Positions 37,182-46,902 of a stretch of 64,000 nucleotides of DNA are shown here, one piece after another. The notes beneath the pieces were generated by a model, which was not told where the DNA came from, did no database searches, and worked only from the letters and a program-made list of their open reading frames with translations. The stretch is from NCBI RefSeq assembly GCF_016461785.1, contig NZ_JAEMUH010000004.1:219112-283111 (forward strand). Direction: 5' to 3'. The translations under genes were made by a program, and so were the position numbers. This DNA comes from Marinomonas ostreistagni (GTDB taxonomy: Bacteria > Pseudomonadota > Gammaproteobacteria > Pseudomonadales > Marinomonadaceae). Position 1 is the first letter of the stretch, and every line of letters starts with the position of its first letter.

Positions 37182-38864
37182 ATGACTCAAAGCTTCGCAG
37201 AACTGTTTGAAGAAAGCCTAAAAAGCGTAGAAATGGCGCCTGGCTCAATTGTTACTGGTATCGTTGTTGACATCGATAGCGACTGGGTAACTGTTCACGC
37301 AGGTCTTAAATCTGAAGGCGTTATCCCACGTTCTCAATTCCTAAACGAGAGCGGCGAATTCACTCTAGCAATTGGCGACGAAGTTAAAGTTGCTCTTGAT
37401 GCTGTAGAAGACGGTTTCGGTGAAACTAAACTTTCTCGTGAGAAAGCTAAGCGTGCTGAAACTTGGTCTGTGCTTGAAAAAGCCTACGAAGAAGGTGAAA
37501 TCGTTAAAGGTATCATCAACGGTAAAGTTAAAGGTGGCTTCACTGTTGATATCGCTAACATCCGTGCTTTCTTGCCAGGTTCTTTGGTAGATGTTCGTCC
37601 TATCCGTGACACATCTCACCTTGAAGGTGTTGAACTTGAGTTCAAACTTATCAAGCTTGATCAAAAACGTAACAACGTTGTTGTTTCTCGTCGTGCTGTT
37701 ATGGAAGCTACTAACAGTGCAGAGCGCGAAACTCTTCTTGCTAACCTTGAAGAAGGTCAAGAAGTTAAAGGTATCGTTAAGAACCTTACTGACTACGGTG
37801 CATTCGTTGACTTGGGCGGTGTTGATGGTCTTCTACACATCACTGACATGTCTTGGAAGCGTATCAAGCACCCAAGTGAAATCATCGCTGTAGGTGACGA
37901 GATCGACGTTAAAGTTCTTAAGTTCGATCGTGAACGTAACCGTGTATCTCTAGGTCTTAAGCAACTAGGTGAAGATCCATGGGTAGCAATCAAAGCTCGT
38001 TACCCAGAAGGTACTAAAGTTACTGCACGCGTAACTAACCTAACTGACTACGGCTGCTTCGCTGAGCTAGAAGAAGGTGTTGAAGGTCTTGTTCACGTTT
38101 CTGAAATGGATTGGACTAACAAAAACATCCACCCTTCTAAAGTTGTTCAAATCGGCGACGAAGTAGAAGTTATGATCCTTGATATCGACGAAGAACGTCG
38201 TCGTATCTCTCTAGGTATCAAGCAGTGCACTCCAAACCCATGGGAAGAGTTCGCAACTTCATTCAACAAGAACGACAAGATCTCTGGTGCAATCAAGTCT
38301 ATCACTGACTTTGGTGTGTTCATCGGTCTTGACGGTGGCATCGACGGCCTTGTTCACCTATCTGACCTATCTTGGGACGAAACAGGTGAAGAAGCTGTAC
38401 GTAAGTACAAGAAAGGTGACGTTCTAGAAACTGTTGTTCTTTCTATCGATGCTGAGCGCGAGCGTATCTCTCTAGGTGTTAAACAACTAGAGCAAGATCC
38501 ATTCGTAGCATTCGTTGCTGAAAACGACAAAGGTGCCATCGTAACTGGTACAGTTGGCGAAGTTGATGCGAAAGGTGCTGTTGTAGTACTTGCGGAAGGT
38601 GTTGAAGCTTACTTGAAAGTTTCTGAAATCAGCCGTGAGCGCGTAGAAGATGCTTCTACTGTATTGAAAGAAGGCGATTCTGTTGAAGCGGCGATCACTA
38701 ACGTTGATCGTAAAGCTCGTACAATCGCTGTTTCTATCAAAGCTAAAGATGCAACTGAAGAGAAAGCAGCTCTTAAATCTCATGCTGAGAAGCAGCAAGC
38801 TGAAGTTAGCGGTCCGACTACAATCGGTGACCTAATCAAAGCTCAACTTGAGAACCAAAACTAA
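37182..38864 (+). CDS. rpsA: 30S ribosomal protein S1
   Basis: 560 residues from the ATG at 37182 (TAGGA upstream); an in-frame ATG at 37137 falls in the leader hairpins and is rejected. Six S1-type OB-fold repeats are visible, each with the glycine-rich pattern such as [20 protein letters not shown] and [10 protein letters not shown]. The first two bind the ribosome and the others bind mRNA. Codon use is that of a highly expressed gene. ihfB, which often follows rpsA in gammaproteobacteria, is absent; a terminator follows instead. Confidence 0.97.
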   Translation: MTQSFAELFEESLKSVEMAPGSIVTGIVVDIDSDWVTVHAGLKSEGVIPRSQFLNESGEFTLAIGDEVKVALDAVEDGFGETKLSREKAKRAETWSVLEKAYEEGEIVKGIINGKVKGGFTVDIANIRAFLPGSLVDVRPIRDTSHLEGVELEFKLIKLDQKRNNVVVSRRAVMEATNSAERETLLANLEEGQEVKGIVKNLTDYGAFVDLGGVDGLLHITDMSWKRIKHPSEIIAVGDEIDVKVLKFDRERNRVSLGLKQLGEDPWVAIKARYPEGTKVTARVTNLTDYGCFAELEEGVEGLVHVSEMDWTNKNIHPSKVVQIGDEVEVMILDIDEERRRISLGIKQCTPNPWEEFATSFNKNDKISGAIKSITDFGVFIGLDGGIDGLVHLSDLSWDETGEEAVRKYKKGDVLETVVLSIDAERERISLGVKQLEQDPFVAFVAENDKGAIVTGTVGEVDAKGAVVVLAEGVEAYLKVSEISRERVEDASTVLKEGDSVEAAITNVDRKARTIAVSIKAKDATEEKAALKSHAEKQQAEVSGPTTIGDLIKAQLENQN

Positions 38865-38898
38865 TTTCGACTAAGCGATAGCTGAAAGAATAGTTTAT

Positions 38899-38935
38899 GA
38901 AAAAGCGGACCTATTTAGGTCCGCTTTTTTTATGT
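38899..38935. terminator. Bidirectional terminator after rpsA
   Basis: AAAAGCGGACC pairs with GGTCCGCTTTT around a 6-nt loop, with T-runs on both strands. It also fits the converging small gene at 39007. Confidence 0.92.
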
Positions 38936-39006
38936 TTTTTATGAGATCAGATTGACAAATAAACTATACACAGAAGATGTGGATAAATGTGGGTATAGCT
39001 ATTGGG

Positions 39007-39267
39007 TTAGCGAAAAGTGGCGAGTAACTTTTGTATATCATCTTCATCCCATTCGCTTTTCTCAAGTAATTCTGCAAGCTCGGGGCTGTTCTGTATTAGG
39101 TCTAAATTCTTTTTAAACTTCGCAAAATGATATTCTTTTATTAGCTTTTCATCGTAATCTGAGCGATAAAGTGGCTTGGCTTGATCTTGCGGGTTATCAG
39201 CTTCAGTCGCTTCTTTCCTGAAGTTATTCACAGTCTTGTATGCGCTAAGCATTTTTGACTTGTTCAT
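39007..39267 (-). CDS. Small hypothetical protein, 86 residues
   Basis: No family recognised. The start is the ATG at 39267, preceded by AGGTGAG; a GTG at 39276 is a poorer choice. The 5' end overlaps the end of trmO by about 23 bp, so the two are translationally coupled. The protein is charged and helical, with a Lys/Glu-rich middle (EYHFAKFKKNLDLIQ) and the C-terminal ELAELLEKSEWDEDDIQKLL. No membrane segment or Cys motif is seen. Overlap with trmO and an ordinary composition support a real gene. Confidence 0.6.
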   Translation of the reverse strand: MNKSKMLSAYKTVNNFRKEATEADNPQDQAKPLYRSDYDEKLIKEYHFAKFKKNLDLIQNSPELAELLEKSEWDEDDIQKLLATFR

Positions 39268-39985
39268 GTTGCTCACCTATCGGAAATTCTATTTGCATAA
39301 CAAGAAAGTGATCTTGTTTGGCGGTCCACTTAATGTTCGCATTCCATAGTTGGTTGCCGTGATCTCTGTTCTCAGATCCAATTAAATACGATGGACGTGG
39401 ATCCTGACCGATCACTTGTTCAATCAAGGGGACTAAGTCTCTATCGTAGATTGTTTTGTACGATTTTGCCTGCTTTAGTGCGGCTTCAGAAAAAATGACT
39501 TTTTTTAAAGTCGTTGGTAAAGGCGCAAAACCACCTTTTGCATTAGGAAGTGCATCGGCATAAGGTAGGTAGGGTTTAATATCGACAATTGGGGTTTGAT
39601 CAAGTAGATCTGCACCAATGATGTCAATGAAAACGCGATTGCCTTCTTTTCTTACGCCTTTGACTTCTACAACAGATAAGCCTAATGGGTTAGGGCGATG
39701 TGTTGCTCGTGTAGCAAAAATCCCCATCTTTTCTTTGCCGCCTAAGCGTGGCGGTCGAATTTTTGCTTTCCAGTTTTCGGTGATGCATTCATGAAAAATA
39801 AAATGTACCCAAATGTGCGAAAACCCTTCCAGTCCATCAAGTACATCAAGACGATTAAAAGGCGGGAGAAGCTCAATGGATGCCGACGCCTCGGTAACCA
39901 GCCCGGGCTGTCTGGGAATGCCGAACTTTTGTTTATAGCAGGAATGTACAAGACCTATTTGTTGAAATTGAAAGGTTTGGCTCAT
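39245..39985 (-). CDS. trmO: tRNA (N6-threonylcarbamoyladenosine(37)-N6)-methyltransferase TrmO
   Basis: About 246 residues from the ATG at 39985; a longer version starting at 40033 adds an unconserved stretch. TrmO (formerly YaeB/TsaA) methylates t6A37 of tRNA-Thr decoding ACY. Visible motifs are FGIPRQPGLVTEASA (about 21-35), FIFHE, the conserved FATRATHRPNPLGLSVVEV (about 96-114) and DIKPYLPYADAL (about 144-155), where the TRAxxRPNPLG sequence is the family signature. The C-terminal domain is of the TrmO type. It is followed by an overlapping small hypothetical gene. Confidence 0.93.
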   Translation of the reverse strand: MSQTFQFQQIGLVHSCYKQKFGIPRQPGLVTEASASIELLPPFNRLDVLDGLEGFSHIWVHFIFHECITENWKAKIRPPRLGGKEKMGIFATRATHRPNPLGLSVVEVKGVRKEGNRVFIDIIGADLLDQTPIVDIKPYLPYADALPNAKGGFAPLPTTLKKVIFSEAALKQAKSYKTIYDRDLVPLIEQVIGQDPRPSYLIGSENRDHGNQLWNANIKWTAKQDHFLVMQIEFPIGEQHEQVKNA

Positions 39986-40115
39986 GATTATTTCGTTGGT
40001 AAGTAATGAATAATACGGAATCAGAAAGAACAAGATGTGTTAGTATAACGCGTATCTATTTTTATAGCGTCCCATTAACGGAATTGATATCGCTGGATAA
40101 AGAAGAGAGAAAATA

Positions 40116-41372
40116 ATGTCCTTAGAATCTTATATGAACGAAGTTGGTCAAAAGGCACGCGCTGCGTCGCGTCTTTTGACTCGTGCGACCACTGAGCAAA
40201 AGAACAAAGCATTGTTCGCAATGGCTAATGCTTTGGAGAGCGCGCGACCTCGACTGAAAGAAGAGAATGCTAAGGACATTGAAAACGGCAAGCAAAAGGG
40301 CTTAGATGAGGCGTTGCTGGATCGCCTTGAGCTAAACGATGCTCGCATCGATGGCATGATTGAAGGGCTGAAGCAGGTTGCAACGCTGCCTGATCCAGTT
40401 GGTGAAATCACCGATATGGTATACCGTCCTTCTGGTATTCAACTTGGTAAAATGCGAGTGCCATTAGGTGTTATCGGCATTATCTATGAGTCTCGCCCAA
40501 ATGTGACTATCGATGCTGCGAGTCTGTGTTTGAAGTCTGGTAACGCAACCATTCTTCGTGGTGGTAGTGAAGCGTTTTACTCAAATCAAGCAATCGCACA
40601 AGCCGTGCAGTCAGGTTTGGCGTCAGCAGGTTTACCTGAAGATGCGGTACAGGTAATCAACACCGTCGACCGTGCGGCGGTTGGGTTGTTGATCACAATG
40701 CCCGACTACGTTGATGTGATTGTGCCACGAGGAGGAAAAGGCTTAATTGAACGCATCAGTAAGGATGCTCGTGTACCCGTTATTAAGCATTTAGACGGTA
40801 ATTGTCATGTTTACATTGATGATGAGGCTGACCTAGAGAAAGCATTCAACATTGCAATGAATGCTAAAACTCGTCGTTACGGTGTTTGTAACGCAATGGA
40901 ATCATTGCTTGTGAACGCTCGTGTGGCTAAAGATATTCTACCGCGCTTAGCTGATGCTTTGTCAGAGAAAGGGGTAGAGCTGGTTGGCTGTGATTTAACG
41001 CGTGCAATTATTGAAGCAGCTCCTGCAACGGAAGACGATTGGTACACAGAGTACCTAGCGCCGAAATTGTCTATTAAAGTAGTAGATGATATGGATGATG
41101 CCATTGCGCATATTAATCAATATGGCTCTCATCATTCGGATGCCATCGTATCGCAGAACTATTCGAAAACACGTGCTTTTATGACTGAAGTCGATTCTTC
41201 ATCTGTCATGGTCAATGCTTCAACGGCCTTTGCCGACGGCTTTGAATACGGTCTTGGTGCAGAAATTGGTATCTCTACTGATAAGATTCATGCTCGTGGC
41301 CCTGTTGGTCTGATTGGTTTAACTAGCCAAAAATATGTGGTGTTAGGGGATGGTCACACCCGTGACAACTGA
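40116..41372 (+). CDS. proA: Gamma-glutamyl phosphate reductase
   Basis: 418-residue NADPH-dependent enzyme of proline synthesis, reducing glutamyl-5-phosphate to the semialdehyde. An aldehyde-dehydrogenase-like fold is visible, with the catalytic Cys in [14 protein letters not shown] (about 252-265), the cofactor region [11 protein letters not shown] (about 143-153) and the C-terminal [21 protein letters not shown]. proB is not adjacent. nadD overlaps its 3' end by about 23 bp, as in pseudomonads, where proA also precedes nadD. Confidence 0.96.
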   Translation: MSLESYMNEVGQKARAASRLLTRATTEQKNKALFAMANALESARPRLKEENAKDIENGKQKGLDEALLDRLELNDARIDGMIEGLKQVATLPDPVGEITDMVYRPSGIQLGKMRVPLGVIGIIYESRPNVTIDAASLCLKSGNATILRGGSEAFYSNQAIAQAVQSGLASAGLPEDAVQVINTVDRAAVGLLITMPDYVDVIVPRGGKGLIERISKDARVPVIKHLDGNCHVYIDDEADLEKAFNIAMNAKTRRYGVCNAMESLLVNARVAKDILPRLADALSEKGVELVGCDLTRAIIEAAPATEDDWYTEYLAPKLSIKVVDDMDDAIAHINQYGSHHSDAIVSQNYSKTRAFMTEVDSSSVMVNASTAFADGFEYGLGAEIGISTDKIHARGPVGLIGLTSQKYVVLGDGHTRDN

Positions 41373-42024
41373 GTTTTCTCAAACACTAAAGAAAGGGACG
41401 GTCGTGATGGGAGGGACTTTTGATCCTATCCATCACGGTCATCTGCGATCAGCCGTTGATATCCTTGATTACTTTCAATTCCAAACGCTGCGTTTGATTC
41501 CTTGCTACCAGCCTGTCCATAAAGGCGAGCCAACGGTCAGTGCCGCACAAAGATTGAAAATGGTAGAACTCGGCATTGCCGCAGATCACCGTTTAAGTGT
41601 CGATGCCCGTGAAATTCTGCGGGCTGGCCCTAGTTACACCTTTGATACTTTGATTCAGCTTCGTGAGGAGCTTGGGCAAGAAGAACCTCTTATTATGGTA
41701 GTAGGAATGGACAGTTTTCTTTCTCTACCAACCTGGGCTCACTGGCAGAAGTTACTAGATGTTGCGCATATACTGGTGATTTCAAGACCCGGATGGGAGC
41801 CTGATTTTATCTCTACCTTAGAGTCTTTTTATGAAAAACATCGAGCCGAGAGCGCGACTGAGTTACAATGCGCGCCCGCTGGTAAGATTTGGATGCAAAG
41901 CTTCACGCCATTAGCGATTTCATCCAGCCAAGTTCGAAACCTTTGTCGCAAAAATGCGTCTATTGCTTACTTGGTCCCAGAAACAATACAACGCTTCATT
42001 GAAGCACATTCTTTATATAAATAG
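41350..42024 (+). CDS. nadD: Nicotinate-nucleotide adenylyltransferase
   Basis: 224 residues. NadD transfers AMP to nicotinate mononucleotide in NAD synthesis. The nucleotidyltransferase motif [13 protein letters not shown] (about 21-33) contains the HxGH pair, and the ISSSQVRN equivalent (about 197-204) is present. The start is uncertain: ATG at 41350 overlaps proA, and a GTG at 41362 is an alternative. It is the first of the rsfS-rlmH-mrdA-rodA series. Confidence 0.92.
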   Translation: MVTPVTTEFSQTLKKGTVVMGGTFDPIHHGHLRSAVDILDYFQFQTLRLIPCYQPVHKGEPTVSAAQRLKMVELGIAADHRLSVDAREILRAGPSYTFDTLIQLREELGQEEPLIMVVGMDSFLSLPTWAHWQKLLDVAHILVISRPGWEPDFISTLESFYEKHRAESATELQCAPAGKIWMQSFTPLAISSSQVRNLCRKNASIAYLVPETIQRFIEAHSLYK

Positions 42025-42038
42025 GGTTATCCAAAACT

Positions 42039-42392
42039 ATGAGCCAAAACCAATTATCTGCTGATCAAATTCTCGACATTGCTGTTGAATCACTTGAGGA
42101 TGTGAAGGGCGATAACATCACTGTACTAAACGTCAGTGAATTAACAGACATGATGGACTTTATGGTCATTTGTACGGGTACGTCAAAGCGACATGTGAAC
42201 TCATTAGGACAAAATGTTGTCGAACACGCTAAGAGTAAAGGTCTACAGCCTCTAGGTAGTGAAGGTCGTGATATGGGCAGTGACTGGGTATTGGTCGACC
42301 TTTATGATGTCGTTGTACACGTTATGACCGAAGAAGCTCGCTCATTCTATGATCTTGAGAAGCTTTGGGACATCAAACCTGAACAACGTTAA
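42039..42392 (+). CDS. rsfS: Ribosomal silencing factor RsfS
   Basis: 117-residue protein that binds L14 of the large subunit and blocks subunit joining in stationary phase. The pattern LDIAVESLEDVKGDNITVLNV and DFMVICTGTSKRHVNSL followed by GSDWVLVDLYDVVVHVM is diagnostic of the RsfS (Iojap/YbeB) family. It lies 14 bp after nadD and 9 bp before rlmH. Confidence 0.95.
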   Translation: MSQNQLSADQILDIAVESLEDVKGDNITVLNVSELTDMMDFMVICTGTSKRHVNSLGQNVVEHAKSKGLQPLGSEGRDMGSDWVLVDLYDVVVHVMTEEARSFYDLEKLWDIKPEQR

Positions 42393-42401
42393 GGTTAAGT
42401 A

Positions 42402-42869
42402 ATGCGTGTAAGGTTAATTGCAGTTGGTACAAAAATGCCAAAGTGGGTAACCGAAGGCTACGAAGAGTACGCTAAACGGTTACCTAAAGACTTTGCTCTA
42501 GAGCTGGTTGAGCTGCCAATGTCACCACGAGGAAAAAACACGGATATCGCCAAGGCAGTTCAAAAGGAGGGCGATGCAATGCTAGCCGCCATTCCTGCCG
42601 GAGATAAAGTGATTGCACTCGAAGTACTTGGTAAGTCATGGAGTACTGAAAATCTGGCTGAGCAAACAGCCAGTTGGCGTATGGATGGTCATAATATTTC
42701 GCTTCTTGTAGGCGGTCCTGATGGATTAGACCCCCGCTGTACTGCGCGTGCAGATCAAGCTTGGTCTTTGTCAAAATTAACCTTGCCACACCCCATGGTG
42801 CGCATTTTGCTGGCAGAGCAAATTTATCGAGCTTGGACGCTGATGAATAACCACCCTTACCATCGTTAG
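42402..42869 (+). CDS. rlmH: 23S rRNA pseudouridine(1915)-N3-methyltransferase RlmH
   Basis: 155-residue SPOUT-fold methyltransferase acting on pseudouridine 1915 in helix 69 of 23S rRNA. Length and the motifs [24 protein letters not shown] equivalent [12 protein letters not shown] and [20 protein letters not shown] with the terminal NNHPYHR match the family exactly. It sits between rsfS and mrdA. Confidence 0.97.
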   Translation: MRVRLIAVGTKMPKWVTEGYEEYAKRLPKDFALELVELPMSPRGKNTDIAKAVQKEGDAMLAAIPAGDKVIALEVLGKSWSTENLAEQTASWRMDGHNISLLVGGPDGLDPRCTARADQAWSLSKLTLPHPMVRILLAEQIYRAWTLMNNHPYHR

Positions 42870-42878
42870 GATTCAGTT

Positions 42879-44756
42879 TTGGGTAAACACCACCAAGTCT
42901 TTCGTAATTATCGTCAAGAGCATGCCCTAACAAAACGTAGAGTTGTCGTTGCAGCAGTTTTTGTTTTGTTGATGGTCGGTGTGCTAATGGCACGTTTATT
43001 TTACCTTCAAGTGATGGAGTACGAGCTCTATCAGACGAAGGCGAATGATAACCGAGTGATGCTGGTAACTGAGCCACCCCCACGTGGCTTAATTTACGAT
43101 AGGAATGGTGTTGTACTGGCGGATAATAGGCCCATCCATAGTCTAACTGTCATTCCAGAGCGAGCTGCAAAACTGCCTGAGCTAAAAGCCTCGCTGTCCT
43201 CAATTGTGGATATTACTGAAGAAGATTGGGCTGAATACGAAAGTAAGCTTAAAGAGTACAGACGCCCGTATCAATCCATTACATTGAAGTCACAACTAAC
43301 CGATGACGAGTGGTCAAAAGTATCTGTTGATCTTTACAAACTTGATGGTGTTCAAGTTGAAGCCCAATTAACGCGCTACTACCCTTATGGCGAAGCATTT
43401 GCTCATGCTATTGGTTATGTGGGGCGTATTACTTCTCGAGATCTTGAGCGCGTTGATCGCTTAGCCTATCAAGGCGCTTTGTTTATAGGTAAAACAGGTG
43501 TCGAAGAGTATTACGAATCAACTTTGTTTGGTAAACCGGGCATATCTAAGGTTGAGGTGAATGCTCGTGGACGTATCATGTCTGAAATTGAGCGTCAAAA
43601 TCCTACTCCAGGTAAAGACCTTCATTTGTATATGGATGCACGTTTACAACAATACGCTTACGACTTATTGGGTAATTACAAAGGGGCTGTTGTCGCTATT
43701 GATCCTAATAACGGCGGTGTCTTGGCTATGGTATCTAAGCCGGGCTTTGATCCTAATTTGTTCGTAAGAGGCATATCAATCAATCAATACGCTGAGCTTC
43801 GCGATGATAAGCGTTTGCCTTTGTTTAACCGAGCACTTCGTGGCGGTTACCCACCAGCCTCAACAATAAAACCGTTTATGGGGTTGGCAGGCTTGGAGTA
43901 TGGCTTTTCTTCATGGTCTGAAACCTATTATGCACGCGGTTACTACCAGATTAACCCTAATGGTCGTCGCTATCGAGACTGGAAACGGGGTGGTCATGGG
44001 TGGATCGACTTAGAGCGCTCCATTATTGAGTCGGTTGATACCTATTACTACCAGTTGGCCCATAAGATGGGTATCACCCCTATACATACTTTCCTTTCAA
44101 AATTTGGCTATGGTAAGTCATCAATATTGGATTTGAATGGTGCCAGCTCAGGGCTTTTGCCATCGAATGAATGGAAAAAAGCTCGTTATAAAGAACCTTG
44201 GTACCCAGGTGACTCGGTCAATGTGGGAATAGGTCAGGGCTTTATGGTGGCGACGCCTATTCAGATTGCTACAGCAAATGCTGCGATGGCCGCTCGGGGG
44301 CATATGTACTATCCAAGGATGGTCGATAGAGTTGATGGCAATCCAGCTGTATTTGAAAATGATGATGGTGTTGAGCATGAAATTAAGCTGAAAGATCAAC
44401 GTAATTGGGAAAAAATGGTTCGTGCTATGGAAAAAGTTGTCTCAGACTCAAGAGGTACTGCGCGACGCTTGCAAGGAACGGAATACAAAATAGCAGGTAA
44501 AACCGGAACTGGGCAGGTATTTAGTTTGGCTGATGATCAAGAGTACGATGCAGATAATCTAGATAAACGCCTTCACGATCATGCTTTATTTATCGGTTTT
44601 GCTCCATCCGATGCCCCTAAGATTGCAGTATTTGCCATTTTTGAAAACGGCGGAAGCAGCTCTAAGCCTGCTGACCTAACTAAAGCGCTCTTTGATGCGT
44701 ATTTATACAATAAATACCCAGAAAAATATGACTATTTCGAGGTGCAGCGAAGATGA
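42879..44756 (+). CDS. mrdA: Penicillin-binding protein 2 (peptidoglycan transpeptidase of the elongasome)
   Basis: 625-residue class B PBP that cross-links peptidoglycan during cell elongation. A cytoplasmic tail is followed by one membrane anchor (about 20-43), a pedestal domain with the PPPRGLIYDRNG motif (about 66-77), and the transpeptidase domain. Catalytic motifs are S328-TIK331 (SxxK), S386-V-D388 (in place of SxN) and K542-T-G (KTG). The start is a TTG at 42879 with AGGA upstream. The gene overlaps rodA by 4 bp (ATGA), fitting their joint complex. Confidence 0.96.
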   Translation: MGKHHQVFRNYRQEHALTKRRVVVAAVFVLLMVGVLMARLFYLQVMEYELYQTKANDNRVMLVTEPPPRGLIYDRNGVVLADNRPIHSLTVIPERAAKLPELKASLSSIVDITEEDWAEYESKLKEYRRPYQSITLKSQLTDDEWSKVSVDLYKLDGVQVEAQLTRYYPYGEAFAHAIGYVGRITSRDLERVDRLAYQGALFIGKTGVEEYYESTLFGKPGISKVEVNARGRIMSEIERQNPTPGKDLHLYMDARLQQYAYDLLGNYKGAVVAIDPNNGGVLAMVSKPGFDPNLFVRGISINQYAELRDDKRLPLFNRALRGGYPPASTIKPFMGLAGLEYGFSSWSETYYARGYYQINPNGRRYRDWKRGGHGWIDLERSIIESVDTYYYQLAHKMGITPIHTFLSKFGYGKSSILDLNGASSGLLPSNEWKKARYKEPWYPGDSVNVGIGQGFMVATPIQIATANAAMAARGHMYYPRMVDRVDGNPAVFENDDGVEHEIKLKDQRNWEKMVRAMEKVVSDSRGTARRLQGTEYKIAGKTGTGQVFSLADDQEYDADNLDKRLHDHALFIGFAPSDAPKIAVFAIFENGGSSSKPADLTKALFDAYLYNKYPEKYDYFEVQRR

Positions 44757-45874
44757 GTTGGCAGGTGTACCACCGCTTTATTGCATTCACCAATGCTCGT
44801 TTATGGCGTTTGACTCACGTTGATGTGTTGCTATTGGCCGCATTATTAATTTTGATGTCAGGCGGTTTATTCATTCTATACTCTGCTTCTGGGCAAGATG
44901 TAGCGATGGTTGAGCGACAGGTTCTTCGCTTGGGCATTGGCATGGTAACTTGTCTTGGGCTGGCACAATTACCGCCTAAGTATATGCGTCGCGCTTCGCC
45001 ATTTTTATTTGCTGTATTAGTGGGGCTGTTGATATGTGTGTTGCTATTTGGTGTTGGCGCTAAGGGTGCGCAAAGGTGGCTTGCGCTACCTGGAGGACTT
45101 CGTTTCCAGCCATCCGAGTTTATGAAGATCGTCATGCCAATGATGGTTGCTTGGTATTTTGCAAATCGTCCTCTGCCACCAAAACTGAAAGAGATTATAA
45201 CCGTTTTAGTCATTATTGCTGTTCCATCTCTGATGGTGGCGAAGCAGCCTGATTTAGGGACAGCATTGTTGGTTGGCGTGTCAGGGATATTTGCCTTATT
45301 TCTTGCAGGGTTGGGTTGGCGCTATATTTTAGGTGCTGCAGCGGCCGTACCGGTAGCGGCATATGGCCTTTGGCAGGTTATGCGTGATTATCAAAAACAG
45401 CGAGTATTGACGTTCTTGGACCCCGAAAGTGACCCCTTAGGTTCAGGTTGGAACATTATTCAATCTAAAACAGCGATTGGCTCCGGTGGTTTGCATGGAA
45501 AGGGTTATCTTGAGGGTACACAGGCCCAGTTGAACTTTTTGCCTGAGAGTCACACGGACTTCATTATTGCAGTATTGGCTGAAGAGTTTGGCATGATTGG
45601 GTGTGCCATGCTGATGTGTGCGTATTTATTGGTAATTGCCAGGGGATTGTACATAGCTGCATACGCAGAAGATAACTATGCACGTCTACTTGCAGGTAGT
45701 GTGACGCTGACATTCTTTGTCTACATGTTTGTAAATATTGGTATGGTTTCTGGGATATTGCCCGTGGTCGGTGTACCGTTACCCTTGGTAAGCTATGGTG
45801 GTACTTCCATCATTACCATTATGGCGACATTTGGGATTTTAATGTCGATACAGACACATAAAAGGGCAAGGTAA
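44753..45874 (+). CDS. rodA: RodA peptidoglycan glycosyltransferase (SEDS family)
   Basis: 373 residues with about ten membrane segments. SEDS proteins polymerise lipid II; RodA works with PBP2 in the elongasome. Visible landmarks are GAKGAQRWLALPGGLRFQPSEFMK (short form: RFQPSEFMK, about 118-126), KQPDLGTALLVGVSG (about 163-177) and the C-terminal VGVPLPLVSYGGTSIITIM (about 338-356). It begins within the last codons of mrdA and its stop overlaps the mltB start. Confidence 0.97.
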   Translation: MSWQVYHRFIAFTNARLWRLTHVDVLLLAALLILMSGGLFILYSASGQDVAMVERQVLRLGIGMVTCLGLAQLPPKYMRRASPFLFAVLVGLLICVLLFGVGAKGAQRWLALPGGLRFQPSEFMKIVMPMMVAWYFANRPLPPKLKEIITVLVIIAVPSLMVAKQPDLGTALLVGVSGIFALFLAGLGWRYILGAAAAVPVAAYGLWQVMRDYQKQRVLTFLDPESDPLGSGWNIIQSKTAIGSGGLHGKGYLEGTQAQLNFLPESHTDFIIAVLAEEFGMIGCAMLMCAYLLVIARGLYIAAYAEDNYARLLAGSVTLTFFVYMFVNIGMVSGILPVVGVPLPLVSYGGTSIITIMATFGILMSIQTHKRAR

Positions 45875-46902
45875 TGATTTCAAGAATTTTAACCCTAGGA
45901 TTGATGCTGGGGTTGTATGGGTGTTCAACGGCAGGGAGTAAAGTTGAGGCTCAGCCTGCTTTAGATTCCGTTGAGGCAGTGCCTTATATTCAACTTCCAG
46001 AAGTTCGTCAGTTCATCGGTGATATGGAAGCGAAGCATCATTATGACCGATCATTGTTAACGTATATGTTCTCAAATACCTACAAACGAGAACAGGTCAT
46101 CACTAAGTCTGATAATCAACCAGAAGTATTGGTGCCTTACCATAAATATCGTGCGAACTTTATTGCCCCTTCACGTGTCAAACAAGGTGTTGTATTTGCT
46201 AAGCGCAACAAGCAATGGCTAGATCAAGCTGAAAAAGATTATGGCGTCGACTGGCAAATTATTGTTGCGTTGATAGGTGTTGAAACCGCTTATGGTAAGG
46301 TGACGGGTAATCGAGATGTCTTTACGTCTCTAACAACTCTGTCTTTTGACTATCCGCGTCGAGGTGCTTATTTCCAAAGTGAATTGGAGGCGTATCTCCT
46401 GTTGGCTCGCAATCAGGGCTGGCAGCTAGGGAAGACAAAAGGGTCCTACAGTGGGGCGTTAGGGATGGTGCAATTCATGCCAAGTAACTACATGAAATTA
46501 TCAGTAGATTACGATCGTGATGGCCGCGTTGACTTATGGGGCTCTGAAGCAGATGCGATTGGTAGTATTGCTAACTATCTTAAGCATCATGGTTGGCAGT
46601 ATTTAAAGCCAGCTGCTATCACGGCTCGTGTAGACAGCAAAGAAAGTGTCGATGAGCTTGTAAATAAGGGGCGTAAACCCCTGTACGAAATGAGTGAGTG
46701 GAGTGAAAAAGGCGTGTGGGCAACTACGGGTTATACGCCAGGTAAAGCTGGGTTAATAGGTCTACGTGAGAGTGAATCCCAAGTAGATTATTGGTTGGCT
46801 TTCGAAAACTTTTTCACCATCATGGATTATAACCCTAGCCGACGTTATGCCATGTCGGTTCTTGAGCTTGCAAACAGGATAAAACAGCATGCAGACAGCT
46901 AA
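45874..46902 (+). CDS. mltB: Membrane-bound lytic transglycosylase B
   Basis: 342-residue lipoprotein that cleaves the glycan strands of peptidoglycan. A lipobox (LYGC, Cys17) ends the signal peptide. The catalytic Glu is E137 in LIGVETAYGKVTGN, and GALGMVQFMPSNYMK and DGRVDLWGSEADAIGSIANY are family landmarks. The start ATG overlaps the rodA stop (TAATG). The 3' end overlaps rlpA by 14 bp. Confidence 0.95.
   Translation: MISRILTLGLMLGLYGCSTAGSKVEAQPALDSVEAVPYIQLPEVRQFIGDMEAKHHYDRSLLTYMFSNTYKREQVITKSDNQPEVLVPYHKYRANFIAPSRVKQGVVFAKRNKQWLDQAEKDYGVDWQIIVALIGVETAYGKVTGNRDVFTSLTTLSFDYPRRGAYFQSELEAYLLLARNQGWQLGKTKGSYSGALGMVQFMPSNYMKLSVDYDRDGRVDLWGSEADAIGSIANYLKHHGWQYLKPAAITARVDSKESVDELVNKGRKPLYEMSEWSEKGVWATTGYTPGKAGLIGLRESESQVDYWLAFENFFTIMDYNPSRRYAMSVLELANRIKQHADS

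Noticed and set aside
37365..37760. 131-codon open frame antisense to rpsA
   Set aside because: Phe/Thr-rich translation is the expected shadow of the GAA/AAA-rich codon use of rpsA.
42484..43083. 199-codon open frame antisense to rlmH and mrdA
   Set aside because: It crosses two certain genes on the other strand and has no domain resemblance.
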